Position numbers and translations under genes: made by a program
Part shown: positions 38,927 through 49,595 of the stretch, piece after piece
Layout: every line of letters starts with the position of its first letter
Position numbering within the stretch: position 1 is the stretch's first letter
The notes under the pieces: generated by a model
Database searches by the model: none
What the model was told of the DNA's origin: nothing
The model's input: the letters and a program-made list of their open reading frames with translations, nothing else
Origin: Prostheceraeus crozeri
Taxonomy: Eukaryota > Platyhelminthes > Polycladida > Euryleptidae
Direction of reading: 5' to 3'
DNA length: 64,000 nucleotides
Assembly (NCBI GenBank): GCA_907163375.1
Contig: CAJQUW010011562.1
Coordinates: 1-64,000, forward strand

Positions 38927-40336
38927 AAGAAATGCTTGATTCTCATTGGATGATGATCCTCATTGGACAATAACATCAAGCTGATTCCAAATCTGAAATC
39001 CGTTTTCCAATCCGATGCTTCGTTTTGAAGCTACAGCCCAAAACGTCCCAAATTCTAACTCTGTCGTTTTTCGCCAATGTCCCAAAATCTTAAATGGCGT
39101 CTCACATCTAAACGAAGGCAGATACGAACAAGCCGATTCTTTCACTGAATTTGTCTCACTCTTAGCTTTCAAACGAGCTATCGCACGACAAAATCCGTCC
39201 ACTGGAACCAAAGTTAGAAGATTGCTGTCGGGGGGGGGGGAGGTCAGTGAAATTTGATGAAAAATGTTTTGGTGACGGTCCCAGGTCGAAATTCCACACT
39301 TTGGAAAATTTTCAAAATTTTACCCATACAAAGCCACTATGACACTTAGGATTTTTTCAGGTGAGCGAGCTCCGACCTAAAATCTTGTAACCGCTCTAAC
39401 TTTTGAACGGCTGGTCCGATTGACTCGCAACAAAAAATGTTGTCGAGCATTTTTTTCTCCTCTTTCAAACGAGTAGCTGTAAGACAAAATCCGTCCACTA
39501 GAACCAAAGTTAGAAGATTGCTGTCGGGTGGGGGGGGGAGGTCAGTGAAATTTGATGAAAAATGTTTTGGTGGCGGTCCCAGGTCGAAATTCCACACTTT
39601 GGAAAATTTTCAAAATTTTACCCATACAAAGTCACTCTGACACTTAGGATTTTTTCAGGTGAGCGAGCTCCGACCTAAAATCTTGTAACCGCTCGAACTT
39701 TTGAACGAAGACAGATAGGAACAAGCCGATTCTTTCACTGAATTTGTCTCACTCTTAGCTTTCAAGCGAGCTATCGCACGACAAAATCCGTCCACTGGAA
39801 GCAAGCTGTCCAGGGGGGGGGACGTCAGCCGAAAATTTTTTCTCTCCGATTGACTTGAAACTCACCCTACCGATGCAGAATTTCACGCTGAATCCGAATC
39901 TGACCTCCGTTTTCTCATCCGATGCTTCGTTTGGACGCTACACACCAAAACGTCCCAAATTCTAACTCTGTTAAAATTTTGAAGAAAAATTTTTTCTCAC
40001 CGATTGCCTTGAAACTCACCCTACCGATGCAGAATTTCACGCTGAACACAAATCCGACCTCCGTTTTCTCATCCGACCACTCCTTCCACTCGAAACAACC
40101 CATTTTACAACCCAACATTCAGCAGATTGCACCAAAAACATCACACACTATAGCCTCAAGACTAATCCTGGCGGTCGCCCAAGTCCACCACGACACTCTA
40201 TCGTTCCAGAGGGGGGGGGACTCAGACACGAAGCACCACGGCGGCCGACCACGACACTCTGCCGTGCCAGAGGGGGGGGGGACTCAGCGATGGCGGCCAT
40301 CTTGCGCTATCCAGTATTTGTCACTTGCTTACTACT

Positions 40337-40342
40337 AGTAAT
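40337..40342. repeat. right 6-bp target-site duplication
   Basis: AGTAAT, identical to 19108-19113. Confidence 0.85.
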
Positions 40343-40496
40343 AAAGGCTTTTTTCATTCAATCCATTTCGCATTAAAATGTCGATTTTTCAAAAAATATC
40401 GACATGTATGAACGTGTTTGTGTATGTGAATGTGTAGAATCATGTTTTTACTTTTAGAAAAACCGCTTTAGCTATTCAGATTATACGTACTCCACT
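40343..40496. other. right flank of the Polinton, no gene seen
   Basis: Short AT-rich stretch with a weak palindrome around ATGTCGATTTTTCAAAAAAT; not related to the left flank. Confidence 0.45.
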
Positions 40497-41115
40497 AGGT
40501 AGGTGACATGCCACGCTCAATCACGCGTAATTCACGCGTGAACCACGCGCAATTACACATGACCCTAAACATCCGTGGCTATGCGGGACATTGCTGCAAC
40601 ATCTGTTATATAAGTTAGTATAGTTGGCAGTCCTGTTATAGACTTTGCGTCTCATGTGTCTGCATGTATCAGAGGCTAAACAATGTGATAGGACCTCAAT
40701 TTCATGATCAGGGAAGACAGAACATGCTTAGCGGTTCATCAATTTCTATGGCAGCGCGTATGTACGCGGGTAGAAGAATAGAATGTCCTTAGCCACGGAT
40801 GTTTGGGGCATAGAAATTGACAACAATAAAACCTCTAGAATGGAAATTAAGCTTCATGCAATGCACAATAGCGGCACATAAATCGCACGCATTTTCACTT
40901 AGATGCACCTGCCAACGTCTGTATCATTGGGTTAGAATCAGTCACATGAGTAAATCGAAGGTTTTAATTGGTTCTTCATGCCCCAACTTAGTTCCCCCGG
41001 ATGTGCCGCGACCTTGAGTCAATTTCCATTCTAGCGAACTTCAGATAAACAGTTTATTTCTATGGTTTGGGGTGTTCCGTAATTACGCGTGAATCACGCG
41101 TGGCATGTCACCTAG
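40497..41115. mobile_element. CTAGGTGACATG MITE, copy B, with nested hAT MITE
   Basis: Left end TAGGTGACATGCCACGC, right end GCATGTCACCTAG. It is about 260 bp longer than expected because a CATAGAAAT MITE with its 8-bp duplication sits in its right part. Confidence 0.8.
40809..41064. mobile_element. hAT-type MITE, CATAGAAAT termini, copy 2 (nested)
   Basis: Flanked by the exact 8-bp repeat GTTTGGGG (40801-40808 and 41065-41072). Removing one copy restores the CATCCGTGG...GTTTGGGGTGTTCC sequence of the host MITE as seen in copy A. 256 bp, inverted relative to 15662-16034. Confidence 0.9.
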
Positions 41116-41138
41116 TGTCATGTGCTACATCAGACAGT

Positions 41139-41645
41139 CGGTCTGCCTTGCAATTATTTCTTTCTTGAATGAATACTCGGTGCACACCATCATTTTCCAT
41201 CGATCACAAGTTCTTGAGGCCTTTCTGTCTTTTGCTTATTTATAGCATCTCTTCCTGGAAGATTTCTGAGCGGGTTTTCGGTGTTTCATCATTAACACGT
41301 TCGTCTTCATCGACACAGATCGCCATTGCATTTTGAATCGGACGTTTGACACCTGTCAAACTCTCCATCTTCTGCTAGATATATGGTCCAACCACACTCA
41401 TTCTCAGTTCAGAAAGAAATTTTCTTCTGTGTAAGTTTGAGGCCTTCCATAGTGCATTAGCAGTGATGATGACGGAGGCGCTGATGCCTATCAGATTGAG
41501 CAAGTGGAAAAACATGCCAATGGCTAACGTCTTGTCTTTCGCTGCACTCTGTATGAATGGCATAACTGTTCGACAGTATCTACTGTCCTTTTGGAATGAT
41601 TGTAGAACATTTTTTCTAATCCGCGTTGTCATTTCGATGCATTGT
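41139..41645 (-). pseudogene. piggyBac-type transposase relic (C-terminal third)
   Basis: Read on the minus strand, overlapping frames give VDTVEQLCHSYRVQRKTRR, then FFHLLNLIGISASVII and RRKFLSELRMSVVGPYI. This is the order of the piggyBac DDE transposase C-terminal region (D-x-x-Y-S..RKTRRW..A.FF..L...N). A Cys-rich tail follows (DRKASRTCDRW, MVCTEYS, about 41160-41200), resembling the piggyBac zinc-binding tail. Stops and frameshifts show it is dead. The right neighbour is unassigned DNA; no TTAA termini were found. Confidence 0.7.
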
Positions 41646-43017
41646 TGACGTCAGAATAACGCTCTTATTTCTTTTTGGATGTCGTTTTTTGATCGGCCTT
41701 TTAGTCGCTTTCTTTGGCTGTTGATCCTCCTATTTTTGCAGCGAACGACCAATATAATGATTGTAACAGGTTGATTTAATCATAAGATTAATCATCGTAG
41801 AGGATTTCAAACGAAACAAGAAAAAATAGAATATTTTGTGTTTCATTTTTTTTAAATTTTATATTTTAAAATAATAGTGTACTTTTTAGAAACCTAGCCT
41901 AGTTCATGAAATTGGTCCTTGGGGACCCAAGCACTTTTACTGATATTTCTTATCTTTTGCGTGATATAAGAATCATAAACTTGAGTCTGACCTGCTACAC
42001 ATTTATTGATGACAAATGAAGGAATACATGAACGAACAGACTTTCAGATCCATACAGAAAATTGATTCAAACAATTGGTATACCTCAACATTTAACAACA
42101 TACAGCACATATCGGGCGATATTTTTCGCTTTGGGAGTATTAAAATTGTTTGACTTGATATTAGGTTTAACACGGGATTTCCCAGGAATTCCCAATTGTT
42201 GCAAGTCTCGATACACGGGAAATTTCGATAAAAATTTAACTCATTAAGCGAGTAGAAAAGACCATTTGAATGCATTAGTCTCACAAAATAGTTTAGGCCT
42301 ATTTATAAGTTGTGTTTGTCGCATTGACAGTCCTCTTACCAACAAATACACATTGCAGTTGCAGTCCTCCAATACAAGGTGCATAAAGGAATTGTATTCT
42401 CAGAGATTTTCAGAGTTATCTATAATCGCAAATTTCGATAAATTGCCTAACAAGCTTCACATGCTAGTCTATCCGTATTTTCTATTTGCATGTATCAGAT
42501 CGAATTAGAGAATATAGAAGCAGACTTATGAGTGAAGTGCAAGCAATCTCTGCCATGCTTGGAACAACAGCGAAATTGTATCTGTATTTGAAATGCATCT
42601 AACTACCGCACTATTTCCAGCATAGGAATTTTTTTGACTTTCTGAATAAATTGTTTATATCTGCATGTTTGAATTTCTTGAACGCTGCGTTTATGGCATG
42701 TACCTGTATTTTGAAATATTGAAATATTGTTTTTCAACTTTCAAAGGTATGCGTTGTTCCCAACTTGATCTCCGTTGGTCAGATTTATCGTGAATGAGGT
42801 GAGCTCGTTGCTTGGGACGAATTCTAAAATGACAATGACCAAGTATAATCAATACAGCTTTTATACATCAATCCAGTGATATTATTATAGGATGGTCCTG
42901 GGAAATCGTTGAATAATTTCCATTGACAGTTGATGAAATAACAGACAAAACAGATCTTAATTGCATTCACATATGCACACATGCACACATACACTAAAAC
43001 GTGGAAATGCGCATACA
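41646..43017. other. no gene seen
   Basis: AT-rich sequence with no supportable frame or repeat boundary. Confidence 0.35.
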
Positions 43018-43288
43018 TCATATTGCATTATGTTCGTCATTCACTTGAAGTTCTGTAACCACAGGATTGGGTGTAAAAGACAGCTCGCCCACACCTATTC
43101 CTATAGTTGCACCTAAAGTTGATGCGTATAAATATTTTGATATCGGAATCTCCTGGTAGATACTTTTCTCAAAGGCCGGAGAAAAAATGTCTGCAATCAC
43201 TGCAAAAATGGCAGTCCACGAAAGGATATTCTGGTGGTCCGCAAACGACACTTTCGTCACAAACATGAAATTGTGCGTGATGAATTCA
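43018..43288 (-). CDS. candidate terminal exon of a host membrane protein
   Basis: A strong acceptor (CCTTTTTGTCAG on the minus strand, AG at 43290-43289) opens a continuous frame to a stop at 43020-43018. The frame reads EFITHNFMFVTKVSFADHQN and then has two hydrophobic segments (ILSWTAIFAVIADIF and YLYASTLGATIGIGVG), and a polar tail ending NDEHNAI. It has normal codon-like composition, unlike the surrounding frames. I do not recognise the protein, and no partner exon is certain (see 45088-45285). It could still be a chance frame. Confidence 0.3.
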
Positions 43289-43756
43289 CTGACAAAAAGG
43301 ACAAGGCATGTGTTAGGTCAAAGAAATCTTGTAATTTCGCAGAAACAACCATCTAATTAGTCAGTTCCTACGACCACAATATTTTTTGGACTTTTTACAT
43401 TCTGTTGCAACAGGGCTCATAAATTTGCATATATTGGGATCTCAAACTCAAAATATTGTCGGGAAAAATTTCCGGGATTTCCTGAAAACTTAGTTTCCAT
43501 TACGCCCTACTTGATATCGTCCATCCTTGCACCTTAGCTATTAGCCTAGTTACATGTAAAATTTGCGGTAATTTTACCACTCTGTCCTTCTTGGCGGGAA
43601 ACACTTCAGAACGCGCAGAATATAAGGAAAAATGAAGTCAATATAGTATTATTAGTATATTATTAGTATTACAGTATAGTATGAAGTCTTCATAAAAAGT
43701 CAATGAAGCTCACAGAAGTCGCTCGCTCTTCCTAGGCAGTGACTTTCAACTGACCA

Positions 43757-44173
43757 CACTAGGTGACATGCCATGCGTAATTTCGGAGCACCCCAAACAT
43801 CCGTGGTTAAAAACATTCTATTCTTCTACGCGCGTACATACGCGCTGCACTAAGAGTCAGAAATCACTTGATCTGATCTGATGCTGTTAAAACATAGGGA
43901 ATGTTTATGAATACGCGCGGGCGAGCGTTTGTAGTTTGCACGTCGTCTACAGTTGCATGCGTTGCCGCTTGAAACACGGATGAACCACTAAGCATGGTCT
44001 GTCTTCCCTGAGCATGAAATTGAGGTCCTATCACATTGTTTAGCCTCTGATGCATGGAGAAACATGAGACGCAAACTCGATCTGTACAACAAGACTGCCG
44101 ACAGACGCTGCAGCAATGTCACGCATAGCCACTGATGTTTAGAGTCATGTCAATTGAGCGTGGTGACCTAGTG
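43757..44173. mobile_element. CTAGGTGACATG MITE, copy C
   Basis: Left end CACTAGGTGACATGCC, right end GGTGACCTAGTG. It shares the GAATACGCGCGGGCGAGCG and CAATGTGATAGGACCTCAAT blocks (either strand) with copies A and B. Flanking duplication unclear. Confidence 0.75.
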
Positions 44174-44424
44174 CGTTCTGTCCTATCTTAATCACTAAAA
44201 CGATAAGTCGACAAATGTTCCGTCCTTCTCTTTATCTTGCTCAAATGATGATCACCATTTACTCAGCAACAAAAAGTTCCTTTATTCTGTTTTACTATCG
44301 TTTGATAGTATGTTGGTGCTACTTTTGTTTGATTGTTTTACTGTCTTGATTGAGATCGAGACTGGTGTTATTCAGTGATCGTCACTGTCGATCTGACAGC
44401 TGCTGAAGTGTTCATTTCGAGAGA

Positions 44425-45055
44425 TGAAATTGGCGCAATATTACTTCTCGCCCGCCAACATTATTCAGTAAGTGCCGCTGAATGATTCCTCGCCCGCCGC
44501 CGCTGCATCTGTTTGTGATGCATGAGCGCTCTGTTACGGCGTCTGTTTGTGATGCATGAGCGCTCTGTTACGGCGTCTGTTTGTGATGCATGAGCGCTCT
44601 GTTACGGCGTCTGTTTGTAATGCATGAGCGCTCTGTTACGGCGTCTGTTTGTGATGCATGAGCGCTCTGTTACGGCGTCTGTTTGTGGTGTATGAGCGAT
44701 CTGCTTGCCAGTTGCCGCTGCATCTGTTTGTGATGTATGAGCGCTTATTTGTCACGAACAAAGAAAATTGCAAAACAGCAGAATAGCATGAAAAGGACCG
44801 TCATACCGACCTACATGGATCAACAGGTGGTTTGATCGCTACCGAACGAACGTATCCTCAGGATCTATGAATGTAATTGAACACATTTCACAGAAGCATC
44901 CCATATAAGTACATACTGTTCACTTTTTTTAGACCTAATACATCATGTTTTCGGCATTTGAATGATTGCTTTTTATGTTATAGATTGGCGGGCGAGAGTG
45001 GCATTTACTGAATAATTTTGGCGGGCGAGAAATTTGAATAATTTTGCACAATGAA
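44425..45055. mobile_element. TIR element built around a 34-bp satellite
   Basis: TTCTCGCCCGCCAACATTAT and TCAGTAAGTGCC on the left are mirrored by GGCATTTACTGAATAATTTT and GGCGGGCGAGAA on the right (about 45000-45031). A second CTCGCCCGCC occurs inside each end. The interior holds the tandem array 44505-44708. No coding sequence for transposition. Confidence 0.75.
44505..44708. repeat. 34-bp tandem array, six units
   Basis: Unit GCGTCTGTTTGTGATGCATG plus AGCGCTCTGTTACG starts at 44505, 44539, 44573, 44607, 44641 and 44675. The first and last are variant and a partial unit follows near 44720. There are no unique spacers, so it is not a CRISPR array. Confidence 0.92.
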
Positions 45056-45087
45056 ATATTGGGAAACACACATGACATCAGACTTAC

Positions 45088-45285
45088 CGTTGACATGTTG
45101 CAAGAACACCATCGAGTCACGATCAATGTTTCATCTTCAATAGCGTCACGAATACAAGATTCATTGCTGTTGGAAAATTGAACAACAACTTCATGTGCAT
45201 GTTGTGTATCAATATCACTGCAAACAGTTATCCATGTCCATGTGAAATTCGAAGTCGGCACGATGAATCAAAAGCGCTTCATTAA
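45088..45285 (-). other. possible host exon (weak)
   Basis: On the minus strand a continuous frame (TSNFTWTWITVCSDIDTQHA, then IEDETLIVTRWCSCN) runs into a good donor (G|GTAAGT, donor at 45087-45082). A possible acceptor AG lies near 45286, but its pyrimidine tract is poor. Same strand as 43018-43288. No domain recognised. Confidence 0.2.
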
Positions 45286-45289
45286 CTGT

Positions 45290-46070
45290 TGGTTTTGAAC
45301 GCTACCTATTTGTCCCTTGATATTTGCTAAGAATAAAGTTGCTAGAATATTAAGTTATTCAATTCAATACACTCCACAAATTAACTTTTAACGTCTTTTA
45401 AACTAAGGTGAAATTATTAACATATCGACTGTCTTTCAGTTCCTTTCTGCAATACATTACTTCGTTCATCAAGTGTACACTGAGTGAGGGTCAACAAACA
45501 AAATTGATGACTTTTGACTTCCTCGTCTATTTGAAATTACTTCCTACTTATGTTTTGACCGACAAATATTTTATATTTTTCTGAGGGAAGATTCCTTTCA
45601 TTCTGTGTGCCTCGCATGTCAACTTGCTCTGTCCAGCTCTCTATATTCAATGAAAGATCATCATTATTATCATGATATTATTCATTGAGCATTATTAATA
45701 TGCAAATCACTTATCTTTTTGGTTCAAGATATCCTAAAATCATCCCTCAAACAAAATCCGTCCCTCTAAGTAGAACATCAAAGCAGAAAAATAAAAAAAG
45801 AAATATGAGGAGGCAACGAAGACAGAGATCTTTTCAAAACCTCTTCAACTCCAAAATTCAAAGGAGATGTCTTTCCAAGCCTGGTTGACGCGAAATTTTT
45901 AAGGTGCGATTACACGTGCAACTTTAACAGTCGTCCTAATTACTTCACGTTTAGCCATAGCCTATCCCTGGAATCCAAGATTCACGATCTTTCCTAACTC
46001 AGAAATGCGACAAATTCTATGCAATGTAATAGGTTTTGCAAGTTCTAGCGGCTTCTTGAAAAGGACCTTG
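45290..46070. other. no gene seen
   Basis: A 67-codon Lys/Arg-rich frame at 45685-45888 is the only open stretch and has no supporting signal. Confidence 0.35.
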
Positions 46071-46071
46071 A

Positions 46072-46242
46072 CATCAGATTGACAACAAAGATCTGTCGCA
46101 GTACATTGAATATCTAAAGAGAATGACAACTGTTAAGTTAATACCACCCTTGATTCTCCGACCGCATTCGCCCGACCTAGGAATCGAACCGAAGTCCGCG
46201 ATGAAGACAAGCCCGCACCTTCTCCACTAGGTTTCGCTGCTG
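46072..46242 (-). mobile_element. tRNA-derived SINE, copy 1
   Basis: On the minus strand the head reads CCTAGTGGAGAAGGTGCGGG (box A-like) and then GGTTCGATTCC (box B), at tRNA-like spacing. A body (AATGCGGTCGGAGAATCAAG) and a tail containing TTCAATGTACTGCGACAGA follow. The same head, body and tail recur at 54540-54713. Confidence 0.8.
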
Positions 46243-46249
46243 TTTTATG

Positions 46250-47525
46250 TTTCTCACTAAAGTGCAAACACGCCTCCCAGTAAACTGTCTTGTTGCGGAG
46301 CGTTAGCGATTTGATGGTGGATAGCCGAAAAGTTGCGGTTAGGATAATTTGTTTTAAGTGATATCCCAATTACCAATATCAGCATTATACTTTGCAAATT
46401 GCTCATTGTAAGGCTGTATGAATCGCTCACACGTGCAAGCACATGTGTGTAGGAGGGGATATATGTAGAAGGTATTTCGACAAGCTGCATTAGACACTTA
46501 CCGCATTTTGATTTGCGCGTCCAGCAAGCGGTGAAGAGATGACTGACAGTAGAGATCACATCAGTGGTACAACTGCTGATAGACATTGGTCACTAACAAG
46601 CAGCAGACCACTGACTGGACACAACTACTGAAATTTCGACACTTTACTCTTAACATCGATTTCTAAAAAATCAAGTCAAGCAGTTAATTTACAAATTTCT
46701 GAACTTCAACAGATAATTCGTCATCAGCAGTTACTGATAAAATGCATAGTAGTAGTATGTAATACATTCATTCACTATTAAGATAATTATCTTAAGACGC
46801 ACAATTTTTGATCAGAACAGCCCCTAATTAGTCAATGGGAAAAATTGAACCGGTTGTGCACATCACCTCTCCATGAGATCAATGTCACTAATTATGCACC
46901 CTACATTATCTCAAACACTCATTCCTTCCTCAATAGACGAGAGAATCGAGGAAGAGGTATTATGATGAGAGCAAGCAGAGCAAGAATAAGAGATAGTTGG
47001 GAAGTAAAAAGCAATGCGTTTGAAATGCATTCGTGTACACTTTCATATAATTCTAGCTCCCTGATGACAACTCTACTGTTTGCCATGTTGTAAAGGTAGA
47101 TAAGCCACGCCTTTGCCGAACCTCCTTACTCATTGCTTCACGTACACAGTGAGATGAGAAATTACAAGAAAGTTAAAGCGTCGATAAGCTCTAAGAAACA
47201 CTCACAGAAGGAGTACACAGGAAAACCAACGATAACTTGTCAATGATTACAAGCAAATTGAGACATTCAAACTGGGAGACGTTCTGACGAGTTTTATTCG
47301 AATGTCAAACTGACGAATTGAGTTTTTTCCAAAACAACAATTTATTGATGCGATTTTCAAAAAGTTGAGGGAGGGGAATTTTCAGCAACTTAATGGTTAT
47401 TCATGCAACAAGTGCGAAGTATCCATCTCTATTACATTTTTCGAGATCAACAGGTCTATGCGCGAGCCCGAAAGGCGAAGGTATATAAAGTATATAAGTA
47501 ACTTTATATTCCACAAGATCCTCAT
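46250..47525. other. no gene seen
   Basis: Several minus-strand frames run into GTAAGT-like sites (for example near 46505) but none shows a domain; nothing firm. Confidence 0.3.
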
Positions 47526-47529
47526 AATA

Positions 47530-47900
47530 TAACATTAACATGGATTTTTGAGGACAACAATGTAGGAAATTTGAGGGTGCGCAAGCGCCTGAAAATACCC
47601 TACATTGTTGCCCGAAAAATCTACATATATGTTAATACTATGTTGCGCAATTGAAATGAACTGTGCAGCTATGCTATGAATGCACATGTAGATATACGCT
47701 GATTGAGATTTCAAAAATGTCTTTCACATGCATGGATAGAGAAGTCATCATATAGATACATTGTTGCCTTCCTTTTTTCACATTTTACTATTGCTCAATT
47801 ACGCACAATAATCTACTTCTATGGTTATGGAATTGTAGATATCAGCGGTATTTCTTTCAGATTTCCATGTAGACTTTACTGTTTTAGAGGATGAAAGACT
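47530..47900 (+). repeat. dispersed repeat with CAACAATGTAGG hairpin, copy 1
   Basis: CAACAATGTAGG and CCTACATTGTTG flank a GTGCGCAAGCGC core. Downstream sequence (CGCTGATTGAGATTTCAAAA, TCTTTCACATGCATGGATAG) reappears inverted at 53095-53410. Confidence 0.7.
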
Positions 47901-48216
47901 TTCTATGTGCTATGGAGCTTAGCTTTAGTGCAGGCCATAGAGATGTGTCTCAGGGGATACCGCTCAAGGCGAGGACAACCAGCCAACAACACATCAGCTC
48001 AACACTCGCTTCGCTCGCTCTACATTTTCAATGTCGTATAGATATCGTATCAACATTGCTATAATGTAATTCAATGAAAGGGTGCAATAAAGAATGATTA
48101 CATCACGGAATGATTTGTCATGGAAGCAATAATCATAGAGATTAATCCACTGTGAAATATAAAAGCAAGGAGAGTAGAGATTTTAATCCCGGGATCGCAC
48201 GGGCCAAATTCCCGAG

Positions 48217-49057
48217 CATAGAGTAGGGATAGGTAGAGTGTCGTCTAAAAAAAGGTATCTGTATACAGTGAAAAATTTTATATAAAAATATTCAGTTTCT
48301 TGAGGAGATTACGTTCCCGTCGTCCAAAAAATTAATTGAGCACTTTTGAAAAAAGCTAAAATTTGCCAATTTATATACTACCGAGATGACGTCCCCATAT
48401 AAGTAGTATGAAACAAGTTGGATATCAAAAGGAATGAATATTTGCTAATAAACATCCTAACTAAGAGGAAATTAAGTTGATTATCAAGGGAATTTCATGA
48501 ATTGTATTATACTGGAAGTCTTCATGAAAAAGTCGCGATATTATTCGTGCTTTCTTGGCTGAAATTTCAAGTTTCTACTTCAATTTTCACCATCATGATT
48601 TTATGATTCACTAAGTTTAAGTTTCACTTCTTGAATCTCAATAGTGATGTGGACCCATTTACATGTTTCAAAGATGATTGAAATCATTCCCCTTTCTGTT
48701 ATTTTGCTGTGCCAGTGGCAGTTTGCGTGTGATATGATCTTGCTTAAGAAGATTCTCTTGAGGTTGAGCATGAAAGCAATAGCAGGCCATCGAGTTGCTA
48801 ATTTAAAAAACATTTCCTTCCAAGGCTGTCATGACACTGAGAATCTGCAAGATGCCATCATTCCTTCTGCATTGCTATCATGATCACTCAATTCCGTGGT
48901 ATTTTCTACAAAATTGCAAAAATTTCCATATCTTGTATTTGGTAACAATTGCCAACTATATCCCTCTCGAGTTCATTTAATAAAATCGAAAGAGTATACA
49001 CATTGAGGATTTAATAAATGCGGAGTTACCACTATATCTAACATACTTACTCTATGG
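48217..49057 (+). mobile_element. copy 4 of the CCATAGAGTAAGTAT family
   Basis: CATAGAGTAGGGATAGG at the left, ACATACTTACTCTATGG at the right. Collinear with 5152-5998 throughout, so the family is a unit of about 0.84 kb. Confidence 0.75.
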
Positions 49058-49595
49058 TCACGAGAGTGAGATTACAACCAAATAGCAGAATTGCGCAGGA
49101 TCAAACTAACACAACTTCCATTCTTATGGCTTCAATATGCAGTACTATGATGAGAATGCAGCAACGGAGGCCCAAGCGGAAATTCATGTTTCAAGGAGGT
49201 CCCAAATGGAAAAAATAAAGAATACATTGGACAGACTTAATGGGAACCCCGCGGAACATTATCCTCCCTGACAGCAAATTTTGGATACAACGAATACTGA
49301 ATTTTGAGTGAATCGAAGAGAAACGACAGTCCCTCGGAAACACGTTGAAAATGTGGTTAAAGCAAATTCGGTTTTGTAGAAAGATTTTGTTATTTTTTCT
49401 GATATGTTTAGCGAAAATGAAAACATTGATGTCCAATTGAATGAACACAAGCATTTACGATATAATGAAGCAATAATGTAGCAATTGTCAGTCCTGCAGT
49501 AATTTCAGCTAGAAGAGACGGACATGCTAATAGATGTGCAGAATGCATTGTGCAATTTTTCATGCTCGGAAATGAAGTCGGTCTGATAGGGCTAA

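Larger units (their letters stand above)
19114..40336. mobile_element. palindromic Polinton/Maverick (adintovirus-like) element
   Basis: The element runs AGTAGTAAGC...GCTTACTACT and is bounded by the 6-bp direct repeat AGTAAT at 19108-19113 and 40337-40342, the target size of Polinton integrases. Its parts are a left arm (19114-30559), a unique centre (30560-31848) and a right arm (31849-40336). The right arm is the inverted copy of the left, so genes from the terminal repeat to the capsid gene are present twice. Recognised parts are a chromodomain integrase, FtsK/HerA-type packaging ATPase, candidate capsid protein, adenovirus-type protease, basic core proteins, a DEDDh-exonuclease-like protein, two RING-like proteins and a TBP-like protein. 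No protein-primed DNA polymerase B is seen. The arms differ by about ten residues over the compared proteins, so the element is young. As a fossil it is not whole: one arm is interrupted by a DNA transposon and about one or two further coding breaks are present. Confidence 0.93.
31849..40336 (-). repeat. right arm of the Polinton palindrome
   Basis: Inverted copy of the left arm with near-complete identity. Similarity stops abruptly at 31849, opposite 30559. Minor length differences occur in the poly-C/poly-G tracts of the terminal region. Confidence 0.93.

Noticed and set aside
19114-40336. Palindrome as an assembly or palindromic-read artefact
   Set aside because: Flanks on the two sides are unrelated, one 6-bp target duplication brackets the whole, the arms carry scattered differences and only one arm holds a transposon. 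Read-level confirmation is still worth having.
44505-44708. CRISPR-like array
   Set aside because: Units are contiguous with no unique spacers, lie in a eukaryotic TIR element and have no cas genes nearby.
46180-46242. Functional tRNA gene (minus strand)
   Set aside because: Box A/B are tRNA-like, but the stems do not pair well by eye and the same head is joined to the same non-tRNA body at 54540-54713, so it is a SINE.
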